This document shows positions 41,272-50,871 of a stretch of 64,000 bases of DNA, in pieces. The stretch spans positions 96,132 through 160,131 of the forward strand of contig JAHENB010000003.1 in NCBI GenBank assembly GCA_024643345.1, in the 5' to 3' direction. The notes under the pieces are model-generated. The model was not told the origin of the DNA, did not search any database, and worked only from the letters and a program-made list of their open reading frames with translations. The stretch is from Maribacter sp. (lineage in GTDB: Bacteria > Bacteroidota > Bacteroidia > Flavobacteriales > Flavobacteriaceae). Position 1 is the stretch's first letter, and each line of letters begins with the position of its first letter. Position numbers and translations under genes: made by a program.

Positions 41272-42975
41272 ATGATACACGATAGTTCAAAAGCCGGGTT
41301 TCAGATTGTTTCTATAGGCTTCATCCTTATCGCCTTAGCGGTCACCTTTTCGGGGAACGCGCAAAAAACAAAGAGACCGAATATTGTATTTATCATGTCG
41401 GACGATCATGCCTATCAGGCTATTTCGGCCTATGACCATAGTTTGATCAATACGCCGAACATCGATAGAATAGCAAAAATGGGGATGCTTTTCACCAATG
41501 CCAGTGTCACCAATTCTATTTGTGCCCCATCCAGGGCCACCATACTTACGGGCAAGCACTCTCATATGAACGGCAAGGTAGATAATGTTTCTCCTTTTGA
41601 CACTACCAATATCACCTTCCCGCAATTGCTGCAAAAAGCGGGCTATCAGACCGCAATGTTTGGAAAATTACATTTTGGCAACAATCCCAAAGGCTTTGAC
41701 CAGTTTAAGATTTTACCGGGACAAGGATCCTATTACAATCCGGATTTTATCACGAAAAATGAAGGCGAGATCAAGGTTAAAGGATACGTGACCGATATTG
41801 TAACCGATATGACCCTAGATTGGCTCGATAACGAACGTGAAAAGGAAAAGCCGTTTATGCTGATGTACCTCCATAAAGCACCGCACCGTTCATGGCTTAT
41901 GGCGGAACGACACATGAATGAATATACACGCAAAACCTTTGCCGAGCCGGTTACTTTATTTGATGACCATGAAGGAATGCCCGCTGCCAAAGTTGCCGAA
42001 ATGAACATCAACGGAAATATGGGCTGGGCAGGAGATAGCAGGGTGAGCCCGGAAATCATGGACGAGTTGGGTCTGCAAGAAATAGGTTTTGATAAAGTCA
42101 GATATAAAATGCAGGTCGGTAGGATGGATGCCGCACAAAAAGCCAATTTTGATGCGGCCTATCAACCCGTCATGGACGACTTTAAAAAGCGATACCCAGC
42201 TATGACGGAAAAAGATTTAGCAAAATGGCGCTATCAAAGGTATATGCAAGACTACCTCGGCACGATCAAAGCCGTAGATGAAAACGTAGGTCGCGTACTC
42301 GATTATTTGGAAGCCAATGACCTTATGGAAAACACCATCATTGTGTATACTTCAGATCAAGGGTTCTACTTGGGCGAACACGGCTGGTTCGACAAGCGTT
42401 TTGTTTATGACCAAAGTTTTAAGACCCCCCTTTTGATCTCATGGCCCGAAAAAGTCAAGGCCGGTACAACCTCCGATGAATTGGTGCAGAATTTAGATTT
42501 TGCACAGACTTTTCTAGACGTGGCGGGCGTAGCCCAGCCTACCGATATGCAAGGCAAGAGTTTGGTTCCTGTACTTACGGGAGATCTACAGCATTGGGAT
42601 AGGGATGCCGTTTACTATCACTATTATGAGCATCCTTCAGAACATAATGTAAACCGACACTATGCCGCGATTACCAAAGCGTACAAGCTCATTCATTACT
42701 ATTTCGACCTGGATTATTGGGAATTGATCGACAGAAAGAAAGATCCCATGGAGCAACATAATTACTATGATGATCCCGCTTATGCCGACATTAGGAAAGA
42801 TTTGCACAAAAAACTGGATGCCCTGCGGGAACGCTATGGCGACAATGAAGCAAGAAGCCAAAAGTACATAGATGGGTTCATGCCTCTGGCCAAAGAGGGT
42901 AAAGTTTACGGTGTGGAAAAGCGTATTCTTGACCCAATAATCAAGAAATGGGAAAACGCGAAGAAAAACGAATGA
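41272..42975 (+). CDS. Sulfatase family protein, secreted
   Basis: NIVFIMSDDHAYQA, NSICAPSRATILTGKHSHMNG (C-x-P-S-R Cys-type signature), GKLHFGN. Confidence 0.94.
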   Translation: MIHDSSKAGFQIVSIGFILIALAVTFSGNAQKTKRPNIVFIMSDDHAYQAISAYDHSLINTPNIDRIAKMGMLFTNASVTNSICAPSRATILTGKHSHMNGKVDNVSPFDTTNITFPQLLQKAGYQTAMFGKLHFGNNPKGFDQFKILPGQGSYYNPDFITKNEGEIKVKGYVTDIVTDMTLDWLDNEREKEKPFMLMYLHKAPHRSWLMAERHMNEYTRKTFAEPVTLFDDHEGMPAAKVAEMNINGNMGWAGDSRVSPEIMDELGLQEIGFDKVRYKMQVGRMDAAQKANFDAAYQPVMDDFKKRYPAMTEKDLAKWRYQRYMQDYLGTIKAVDENVGRVLDYLEANDLMENTIIVYTSDQGFYLGEHGWFDKRFVYDQSFKTPLLISWPEKVKAGTTSDELVQNLDFAQTFLDVAGVAQPTDMQGKSLVPVLTGDLQHWDRDAVYYHYYEHPSEHNVNRHYAAITKAYKLIHYYFDLDYWELIDRKKDPMEQHNYYDDPAYADIRKDLHKKLDALRERYGDNEARSQKYIDGFMPLAKEGKVYGVEKRILDPIIKKWENAKKNE

Positions 42976-43183
42976 ACCCGAATGATTTTTGCATTTGGTT
43001 TACCTAATGGGACACCTCAAAAACCCAAAAGATCAATGCGCAGCCAAGTTAGGGTGTACGATGGGGAGGTTGGCTTGCATTTGTCGGTAATCCCAAATTG
43101 CCCATAAATGGCACCAAATGCCTTGATTCTGCACAGGACCGAAATCAAAAATTCAATTGTTATACCTAGGTTTTACCCGGAAA

Positions 43184-43210
43184 CAAAAAAGCCGACTCCT
43201 AAAAGTCGGC
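43184..43210 (-). terminator. Rho-independent terminator of tRNA-Leu
   Basis: Minus strand gccgact-ttta-ggagtcggc followed by TTTTTTG, directly downstream of the tRNA. Confidence 0.75.
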
Positions 43211-43222
43211 TTTCCCTTGTTG

Positions 43223-43304
43223 TACAGGCGGAGAGACTCGAACTCTCACACCTTGCGGCACTAGATCCTAAGTCTAGCATGTCTACCAATTCCATCACGC
43301 CTGC
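43223..43304 (-). tRNA. tRNA-Leu (UAG)
   Basis: Minus strand acceptor GCAGGCG pairs with CGCCTGT; anticodon arm CTAGA-CTTAGGA-TCTAG; T-loop GAGTTCGAGTC. Confidence 0.92.
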
Positions 43305-43414
43305 AACTTTCCGTTTTAACGGGATGCAAATATAAGGCAAAAAATCAATTTAGAAATAGCTGCCGTTTAAAAAGTTCTTTTAGTAAATTTAGCCCATACA
43401 CCAAACCTCTACGG

Positions 43415-44803
43415 ATGCAGCAGATTACCGAATACATTGCCCAAAATAAAGAACGATTTATCAATGAACTCATCGAATTACTTAAAATCCCTTCCGTAAG
43501 CGCCGATCCCGCTTTTACCCATGACGTTTTACATACCGCCGAAGCCGTAAAAACTGCCCTGGAACAGGCCGGCTGTGATACGGTAGAAATCCACGATACC
43601 GAAGGATTTCCGATAGTCTACGGCGAAAAAACCATCGATCCCAAATTGCCCACCATCCTGGTCTACGGCCATTATGACGTTCAACCGGCCGATCCGATCA
43701 ATCTATGGAATTCCCCCCCTTTCGATCCTGTGGTCAAGGCCACGGAAGACCATCCGGAGGGCGCGATTTTCGCCAGGGGCTCCTGCGATGACAAAGGACA
43801 GATGTATATGCACGTCAAAGCTTTGGAATTCATGGTGAAGACCGATCAATTGCCCTGCAACGTAAAATTCATGATCGAAGGGGAAGAGGAAGTGGGCAGC
43901 AAGAATTTGGCCACCTATGTGGCCGCTAACAAAGAAAAACTTGCCAATGACATCATTTTGATCTCGGATACCGGGATAATCGCCAATGATGTTCCGTCCA
44001 TTACCACGGGACTACGGGGGTTGAGCTATGTGGAAGTGGAGGTCACCGGCCCCAATCGGGATGTGCATTCAGGGCTCTACGGTGGTGCAATTGCCAATCC
44101 CATCAATATTTTGGCCAAGATGATCGCCGCGCTGCACGACGAAAACAACCACGTGACCATCCCTGGATTTTATGACAAGGTAGAAGAACTTTCGGCCGAG
44201 GAACGGGCCGAGATGGCCAAGGCACCCTTCAGCCTTGAAGCGTACCAAAAAACACTGGACATCGAATCGGTATTTGGGGAAAAGGGCTATACCACCAATG
44301 AGCGTAACGCCATTCGCCCTACCCTCGATGTGAACGGTATCTGGGGCGGATATATCGGTGAAGGTGCCAAAACCGTGATCGCGAGCAAGGCCTATGCCAA
44401 AATTTCCATGCGCCTGGTGCCCCATCAAGATTGGGAAGAAATTACAACCCTTTTTACCGATTACTTTTTTAGCCTTGCCCCAAAAGGGGTTAGGGTGAAG
44501 GTAACCCCCCACCATGGCGGACAAGGGTATGTGACCCCGATCGACCATTTGAGCTACAAAGCGGCCGCCAAGGCCTATGAAACTACCTTTGGAAAGAAAC
44601 CCATCCCGCAGCGCAGCGGCGGGAGCATCCCCATCGTTTCCCTATTTGAAAAGGAACTCAATAGTAAGAGCATGCTTATGGGCTTCGGACTCGACAGTGA
44701 CGCGATCCACTCGCCCAATGAGCATTTTGGCGTTTGGAACTTTTTGAAGGGTATCGAGACCATCCCCTATTTCTACCAGTACTTCACCGAAATGAGCAGA
44801 TAA
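43415..44803 (+). CDS. M20 family dipeptidase
   Basis: VYGHYDVQPADP, FARGSCDDKGQMYMH, EGEEEVGS, RSGGSIPIV. Confidence 0.94.
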   Translation: MQQITEYIAQNKERFINELIELLKIPSVSADPAFTHDVLHTAEAVKTALEQAGCDTVEIHDTEGFPIVYGEKTIDPKLPTILVYGHYDVQPADPINLWNSPPFDPVVKATEDHPEGAIFARGSCDDKGQMYMHVKALEFMVKTDQLPCNVKFMIEGEEEVGSKNLATYVAANKEKLANDIILISDTGIIANDVPSITTGLRGLSYVEVEVTGPNRDVHSGLYGGAIANPINILAKMIAALHDENNHVTIPGFYDKVEELSAEERAEMAKAPFSLEAYQKTLDIESVFGEKGYTTNERNAIRPTLDVNGIWGGYIGEGAKTVIASKAYAKISMRLVPHQDWEEITTLFTDYFFSLAPKGVRVKVTPHHGGQGYVTPIDHLSYKAAAKAYETTFGKKPIPQRSGGSIPIVSLFEKELNSKSMLMGFGLDSDAIHSPNEHFGVWNFLKGIETIPYFYQYFTEMSR

Positions 44804-44850
44804 AACCAAAGCTGTTTTAATTAAGGGCGTTCCCCTTTTTGCCAGGCGCC

Positions 44851-44888
44851 AGCGCAAAGCACATTCTTTACGAATGTGACTTTGCGCT
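44851..44888. repeat. Long hairpin: 16-bp arms with one bulged A and a 5-nt loop
   Basis: agcgcaaagcacattc-tttac-gaatgtg(a)ctttgcgct; not followed by a T-tract. Confidence 0.85.
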
Positions 44889-44945
44889 ACATTTCCTCTA
44901 CTGCCATTTTTTGTGTTTCAAAGGATAAACACAAAAATAAATTAC

Positions 44946-45007
44946 TCTACACTTGTAGAATTAAAATATTTGCTCTATGTTTGTAGAATTAATTCTAATC
45001 TTGTAGA
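44946..45007 (+). promoter_or_regulatory. Three operator-like sites with an embedded candidate promoter, upstream of blaI-like gene
   Basis: TCTACAcTTGTAGA-type sites at 44946-44959, 44974-44987 and 44994-45007; TTG 44953-44955, N20, TATGTTTG 44976-44983. Confidence 0.6.
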
Positions 45008-45009
45008 AG

Positions 45010-45381
45010 ATGAAATTGTCAAAATCGGAGGAAGAACTTATGAATATGCTGTGGAGGCAGGAGAAAGCATTCATGAAGGACCTTCTTGAGGTCTATCCCG
45101 AACCCAAACCTGCGACGACCACCGTGGCAACGCTGTTAAAGCGAATGTCCGATAAAGGTTTTATCGGATATACCCTTTTGGGAAACGCACGGGAATATTT
45201 TCCATTGGTAAAAAAGAAGGATTATTTTTCTAAACACGTGAACTCCCTGATCAAAAACTTTTTCAATGATAGCCCAGGGCAATTTGCCTCTTTCTTTACC
45301 CAGGAGACCCAGCTTAGCAAAAAAGAACTGAAGGCATTGAGGGCCTTGATCGACAAAGAATTGGAAAAAAAGAAATCATGA
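45010..45381 (+). CDS. BlaI/MecI/CopY family transcriptional repressor
   Basis: LSKSEEELMNMLWRQEKAFMKDLLEVYPEPKPATTTVATLLKRMSDKGFI winged-helix motif. Confidence 0.93.
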   Translation: MKLSKSEEELMNMLWRQEKAFMKDLLEVYPEPKPATTTVATLLKRMSDKGFIGYTLLGNAREYFPLVKKKDYFSKHVNSLIKNFFNDSPGQFASFFTQETQLSKKELKALRALIDKELEKKKS

Positions 45382-47354
45382 TGCTCTATGTCTTAAAATT
45401 CAGCGCCTGTCTGGGCATCTTGATGCTCTTTTACCGGTTTTTTCTGGAAAAGGAGAACATGCACCGCTTCAAACGATTTTATTTGTTACTGGCCATCCTC
45501 ATGGCATTGCTCATTCCGTTGGTCACTTTTACGGAATATGTGGAAGTGGCACCGGCAGTTGAAAAAACGAACCTTGAAGTTAAGGAATATTCAAGTTCAA
45601 TCGGGGTGCAAAAAGAAGGGCTTTCCGAATACGTGCCCATGGTTCTTTGGAGCATCTACAGCTTTGGCCTCCTTCTGTTCGGATGGCAGTTCGCTAAAAA
45701 TCTTGTTCAGATCGTGCGGCGCATCCAAAATAATCCGAAGTATAGGACCAAAAACGCCATTAAAGTATTATTGGGGCAACCCATTGCGCCCCATACTTTT
45801 TTCAAATACATCTTTTTGAACAAACAGCGGTACGAAGCGAAAGAAATACCCGAAGCGGTGCTCTTGCACGAAGAGACCCATGTACTTCAAAAGCACAGCT
45901 TGGACGTACTTTTCATTGAACTATTACAGGTCTTTTTCTGGTTCAATCCCTTGGTCTACCTTGCCAAAAGAGCCATCAAACTCAACCATGAATTCTTGGC
46001 CGATCAAACAGTGATTCAAAAAGGGATATCGCCCTTGCACTATCAAAAAATATTATTGGCCTTTTCATCACAGGCCCTCTCGCCTCTCCCACTCACTATC
46101 GGGATGGCAAACTCAATTAATTATTCATCAATCAAAAAACGAATATCAGTCATGAGAACACGAACATCAAAAAAGTCAATTGTTTTGCGCGGTATGTTGC
46201 TACTGCCCTTGTTGGCCCTCTTATTAGTTGGTTTCAGCGAAACCAAAATAATCCAGAAAGATACGGTACGTACTGCTGAAACATTTGGATCAAAGCTGGG
46301 CAACCCCCTAATTTTAGCAAATCAAAAGGGAGCAACAAAGCAACAGATTTCAGAGTTTAACACACTGGCTAAAAAATACGGCGCCATCCCTATAGAAAAA
46401 AGAGTTATTCCTTCACAGGATTTAAAAATATTAGAAACCATTTTTCGTAAAATGAGCGGTATGCAGCGCGCGTCGGCACTCCCTTTCCCCGAATGCGATT
46501 TGAAGACCGAAATAATTCAAATCGAGATCGATAAAAAAGGTGCTATTCGGTCTGCGGGGAATTCAGTGACGATTGAATCCCTTCCCACATTTCTAAAAAA
46601 ATACAACCCAGAACTTTCAAAGGAAGAACGGGAAAAATCGGTGCGCGCCATCATCAAGGTGGCCGAAAATACCCCGAAATCTATACTAAATCAGGTAGAA
46701 CAGATTATCGTCGCATACGGCGTAGCCCAAATAAATATTGAGGGACCCTTGACTTCGTCGCTGCCCCAAGACGGTGCCACCGAAGATCAGATCAGGGAAT
46801 ACAATGCCATGGTCAAAAGAATCAATGCCCAACCCGAAAACAGAAGGATCTACAAAAAGAAGGAGGTTGAACGGCTCGAATTTATATTCGGCTTGATGTC
46901 GGAGCAACAAAAGGAAAATGCCTTACCCTTTCCCGAATTTCCTCCGATGCCCGAACCCCCAGCCCCTCAAGCACCTAAAGAAGCGATGCCCCCCAAGGCA
47001 AACCGCACACCAAAACAGCCCATTGGCGTAAGATATATAAAGGCACCAGTAGCCCCCGAAACACCTGAGGCCCCTAAAGTACCGGAAATCGAAGAACCTG
47101 TTATGATTTCCGTGGTAGAAATAGAAGAAGTGGAACCGCCCGAAGCACCGGAACCGCCCATGTCGCCCTTAGATCATGTGATCGAATTGGCCAAAGCCGA
47201 TGCCGCCTTTTACTATCAAGACAAAAAGATAAGCTCGGACAAGGCGATCGAAATCCTTAAGAAAAATGATGATGTCAACATCGATGTCAATGCCAAAGAT
47301 GGGATGCGTCCCGTAGTAACGTTATCAAAACAACCGTTTGTGTTCGATAATTGA
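45378..47354 (+). CDS. BlaR1-type M56 family metallopeptidase / sensor
   Basis: LLHEETHVLQKHSLDVLFIELLQVFFWFNPLVYLAKRAIKLNHEFLAD; overlaps the BlaI-like stop. Confidence 0.92.
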   Translation: MMLYVLKFSACLGILMLFYRFFLEKENMHRFKRFYLLLAILMALLIPLVTFTEYVEVAPAVEKTNLEVKEYSSSIGVQKEGLSEYVPMVLWSIYSFGLLLFGWQFAKNLVQIVRRIQNNPKYRTKNAIKVLLGQPIAPHTFFKYIFLNKQRYEAKEIPEAVLLHEETHVLQKHSLDVLFIELLQVFFWFNPLVYLAKRAIKLNHEFLADQTVIQKGISPLHYQKILLAFSSQALSPLPLTIGMANSINYSSIKKRISVMRTRTSKKSIVLRGMLLLPLLALLLVGFSETKIIQKDTVRTAETFGSKLGNPLILANQKGATKQQISEFNTLAKKYGAIPIEKRVIPSQDLKILETIFRKMSGMQRASALPFPECDLKTEIIQIEIDKKGAIRSAGNSVTIESLPTFLKKYNPELSKEEREKSVRAIIKVAENTPKSILNQVEQIIVAYGVAQINIEGPLTSSLPQDGATEDQIREYNAMVKRINAQPENRRIYKKKEVERLEFIFGLMSEQQKENALPFPEFPPMPEPPAPQAPKEAMPPKANRTPKQPIGVRYIKAPVAPETPEAPKVPEIEEPVMISVVEIEEVEPPEAPEPPMSPLDHVIELAKADAAFYYQDKKISSDKAIEILKKNDDVNIDVNAKDGMRPVVTLSKQPFVFDN

Positions 47355-47374
47355 TCAAAACATACAATATTTGT

Positions 47375-47402
47375 TAAAGCCTTCTTTTTGAAGGCTTTTT
47401 TT
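47375..47402 (+). terminator. Rho-independent terminator after the M56 gene
   Basis: aaagccttc-ttttt-gaaggcttt followed by TTTTT. Confidence 0.85.
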
Positions 47403-47465
47403 GTAACAAAATCCCAATGGCCGCGTTCTAATAGTCTATAGGAACATCAATCAAATCAGAACACT

Positions 47466-48569
47466 ATGTTACAAAACTTTTTTATCCTCTGCTCGGGGTC
47501 GGATGCCGCATTGTTAAAAACCTGCTCGGAAGGGGAACGCAACAAATACGCAGGAATCGGTGCCACGGTTTTTTTTACCGCGGTAATGGCCTTTATCGCC
47601 AGCAGCTACGCCCTCTTTACCGTCTTCGACAATGTCTATACCGCCATGTTATTCGGTTTGATCTGGGGCCTGCTGATCTTTAACCTCGACCGCTTTATCG
47701 TATCGACCATAAAAAAAAGGAACAGTTTCCGAAACGAACTGTTACAGGCCAGTCCGCGAATTGTATTGGCGATCATCATCGCCGTGGTCATTTCCAAACC
47801 CTTGGAAATGAAAATTTTCGAGAAAGAGATCAATCAGGTGCTCCTGGAACAAAAAAACGAGCTCACCCTGGCCAACAAGGCACAACTGGCCCAGCAATAT
47901 ACCCCGACACTTGAAAAATTGAACCAAGACATCTCGGCCTTAAAGGGCGAAATTGTGGCCAAGGAATCGGAGACCAATGCGCTATATGACACCTATATTT
48001 CAGAGGCCGAAGGCACGGCCGGCACCAAACTTTTGGGCAAGGGCCCCGTTTACAAAGAAAAAAGGGAGAAACACGATGCGGCCCTGGCCGAACTAAAACA
48101 ATTAAAACAGGCCAATGCCGAAAAGATCATGGGCATCGAAACCCAGATTGCGGCACTGAACTCCGAATATACCACCGTGGTCAAAGATTCCCAGCCCATA
48201 ATCGATGGTTTTGACGGACTCATGGCACGCATCAATGCCTTGGGGGAACTGGCTTGGTTTCCTTCATTTTTCATCTTTTTGTTGTTCTTGGCCATTGAAA
48301 CCTCCCCGATCATTGCCAAATTACTGGCCCCGAAAGGTGAATACGACCTAAAATTGGAAGACCAGGAAACCACGGTACAGACCTGGGTGACCCAAAAGGT
48401 GAGGCAAAGGGATAAAATACTTGCCACCGATACCGCTTTGAATGAAAAAATCTATGGTGAAATCGCTGAAGAAGAAGCGGTGTATGCCTACAAAAAGAAA
48501 AAAGCGGAAGAATTGTTGCGTCTTCAGGCCGACGCTTTTCATGATTTGCAAGTGAAGAGCCTATCATAA
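47466..48569 (+). CDS. DUF4407 domain-containing membrane protein
   Basis: Four TM segments; GLIWGLLIFNLDRFIVSTIKK and a central coiled coil match DUF4407. Confidence 0.85.
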   Translation: MLQNFFILCSGSDAALLKTCSEGERNKYAGIGATVFFTAVMAFIASSYALFTVFDNVYTAMLFGLIWGLLIFNLDRFIVSTIKKRNSFRNELLQASPRIVLAIIIAVVISKPLEMKIFEKEINQVLLEQKNELTLANKAQLAQQYTPTLEKLNQDISALKGEIVAKESETNALYDTYISEAEGTAGTKLLGKGPVYKEKREKHDAALAELKQLKQANAEKIMGIETQIAALNSEYTTVVKDSQPIIDGFDGLMARINALGELAWFPSFFIFLLFLAIETSPIIAKLLAPKGEYDLKLEDQETTVQTWVTQKVRQRDKILATDTALNEKIYGEIAEEEAVYAYKKKKAEELLRLQADAFHDLQVKSLS

Positions 48570-48626
48570 AAAACCCGTTCGCTTCAGCTGCCTTGTTTAT
48601 GCAAAGTCGGGATGGGTCTGGTACGG

Positions 48627-50399
48627 CTATTCAACGATCTGCATTTTCTTCAATAAGAAAGAGGCATTCATGTTATGGCAAATGCCCTTTTTGAAGGTAT
48701 AGTCGAAATAAAGTTCGTCGGCCCTGATTTCGGCATCGAAATAATAATTTTCGATTTGGGGGAGTTCCTCCGCGGCATCGCAAAGGCTCAAGTCGTGGGT
48801 GGCGATGATCCCGGTCGCTTTTGAAACCACCAGCTTCTCCAAAAACTTTCTTGATCCCTTCGCCTTGTCAGTACTGTTGGTGCCCTTCAATATTTCGTCG
48901 AGCACCACAAAATAATGATCCTTTTGAATTTCATCGATGATGAACTTCAACCGTTTCAATTCCGAGAAAAAATACGATTCGGAATCGGTCAAGGAATCGG
49001 CGGTGCGCATGCTGGTAATGAGCTTGATCGGTGAATAGTCAAACGATTCGGCACAAACGGGCAGTCCGATATTGGCCATGACGATCTGTAGGGATACCGT
49101 GCGCAGAAAGGTGCTTTTTCCGGCCATGTTCGCTCCTGTGATAATGAAAAACTGCTCCTTATCTACAGTGTAGTCGTTCAGCACCCTTTTATCAGGAGCC
49201 AACAGTGGATGCCCGGCCCCTTTCGCCCCTATGACCCTTCGGTCCCTGTTCAATACAGGAAACGCGTATTGCGGATGATTGAAGGCAAAATTACCCAGGC
49301 TGTTGTATGCATCGAAGCAGGCGATGGTATTAAACCAGCTTTCGACCGAACTTCCATTGGCCTTGATCCATTTTTCGATTTCCCGAGCATGCTGAAGGCT
49401 CCTCAAAAAGAACCCATTTGCAAAAATCAGATAAAGGATATTATTATTTTTGTCGAGTGCGTTCAAAAGCTTTGAGAACTTTTTTAGCTTTAAGGAAGTA
49501 TTGTCCCCTTCACCGACCAATTGTTGTTGCATGTCTTGTAGCAAAACCGATTTAAAGCTCGACAGTTCAACAATTTCCAATAACCGTTCGTATTGCCCAA
49601 AAGTATCCTGGATCTTGGTGGCGTCCGTGCTGAGTTTGCCTATTTTTTTGGTGAAGAACGTGCTAAGACCCAACCCCAATAAAAGCCAGAAAATCAAGAC
49701 CGATTCGGGAACAAAACCCAAAAAGTACAATACGAACCATACGACCGATATCCCTGAAAAACCCATGGGCAAATAGCGCGTGGCGGCGGGAACAAAAGGT
49801 TGGTACGCCCCCAACCACTTGCAGATGGTTTCCGTGCCGATTTCGGTTTTCGCCAAACTGGCTCTGGCGGAAAAATCTTGGCGCCATTGTGGAATCAGCG
49901 ACAGTTCCTTTATCGCCGCTTGCTTTTCCAAAATGTCTTCGGTGCCATTTTCGAGCAGTAGGCCAGCGAACACCTCGCTGCCCTGTTTCAAGGCAGTGCG
50001 ATTGGCGTATTGATAGAAAGATCCCTGCCCAAAAAGATCGACATCTCCGCTAAAGTAGTGTTTTGCGTCCTTAAATTCATTCCCCTCGGGCCGATTGCCG
50101 TATCTACGGTCCAATATTGCGATTTCCACCCTATTGATCTCAAGAAGGGCATTAAGCCTGTTGCGCCGATGTTGCAAACTGGTATGTCTGGAGAGGAGAA
50201 AAAGGAAAATCATAAGGGCCACAGCCCCTATGATTAAAGCCGTTCCGACATTTGACCTAAAGAAGTAAACGCCTAAGATCGCCGAGGAAAATACCACGAA
50301 GCGCAACACACTGGAGACCCAGAGTTTTTTTTGCGCCTGGGCCAATTTTAAGTTGTACAGTTCAATCTGTTGCCGGTAAAAAAGTAGGGGCTCCACCAT
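48627..50399 (-). CDS. Membrane-anchored MutS-family ATPase
   Basis: N-terminal TM pair, second TM pair mid-protein, Walker A TGANMAGKSTFLRT, Walker B VVLDEILKGTNSTDK. Start MVEPLLFY preferred. Confidence 0.88.
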   Translation of the reverse strand: MVEPLLFYRQQIELYNLKLAQAQKKLWVSSVLRFVVFSSAILGVYFFRSNVGTALIIGAVALMIFLFLLSRHTSLQHRRNRLNALLEINRVEIAILDRRYGNRPEGNEFKDAKHYFSGDVDLFGQGSFYQYANRTALKQGSEVFAGLLLENGTEDILEKQAAIKELSLIPQWRQDFSARASLAKTEIGTETICKWLGAYQPFVPAATRYLPMGFSGISVVWFVLYFLGFVPESVLIFWLLLGLGLSTFFTKKIGKLSTDATKIQDTFGQYERLLEIVELSSFKSVLLQDMQQQLVGEGDNTSLKLKKFSKLLNALDKNNNILYLIFANGFFLRSLQHAREIEKWIKANGSSVESWFNTIACFDAYNSLGNFAFNHPQYAFPVLNRDRRVIGAKGAGHPLLAPDKRVLNDYTVDKEQFFIITGANMAGKSTFLRTVSLQIVMANIGLPVCAESFDYSPIKLITSMRTADSLTDSESYFFSELKRLKFIIDEIQKDHYFVVLDEILKGTNSTDKAKGSRKFLEKLVVSKATGIIATHDLSLCDAAEELPQIENYYFDAEIRADELYFDYTFKKGICHNMNASFLLKKMQIVE

Positions 50400-50508
50400 A
50401 TAGCATTTAATACTTTTCGTCTGCAAAGATATGTGCTTATTGTTTTACGATCGAAAAGGTCGAGGCCATCTGCCCAAATGATAAACATTGTGCTCTATAA
50501 TGTCCTGT

Positions 50509-50871
50509 TTAAGAATCCATAGCATCAAATTCGGATTTGAGTTTTTTGGTAAACTTCGATACCACCAGGTCATAGGAATGGTCAACCAGTTCCATGATCA
50601 ATTTCGGGGGCAGGTTTTCAATAAAAAGGGTATTCCATTGGGTCTTGCTCATGTGATAGCCAGGGATAATAGTACCATCATGTTCTTCACGCAATTGCAC
50701 GGCCCTTTCGGGGTCGCATTTTAAATTCACCTGGGAAGGAATACGTTCCAAGGGCAAGAGAGCGAACATTTTGCCCATCACTTTAAACACGAGGGTAACC
50801 GCGTCGAATGGAAATCCCTCGGTTACCGCTTTTTTGGAGAGGCAATACGCCCTAAATACTTCAACGTTCAT
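50509..50871 (-). CDS. MmcQ/YjbR family protein
   Basis: CLSKKAVTEGFPFD...GKMFALLPLE...VNLKCDPERAVQLRE...NTLFIE. Confidence 0.9.
   Translation of the reverse strand: MNVEVFRAYCLSKKAVTEGFPFDAVTLVFKVMGKMFALLPLERIPSQVNLKCDPERAVQLREEHDGTIIPGYHMSKTQWNTLFIENLPPKLIMELVDHSYDLVVSKFTKKLKSEFDAMDS

Noticed and set aside
43108-43335. 75-aa plus-strand ORF
   Set aside because: Spans the tRNA-Leu terminator and runs through the tRNA on the opposite strand; not a credible CDS.
46930-47165. Pro/Glu-rich repetitive DNA as a possible tandem repeat array
   Set aside because: Codons vary and no fixed nucleotide period is evident; it is a low-complexity linker within the M56 protein.
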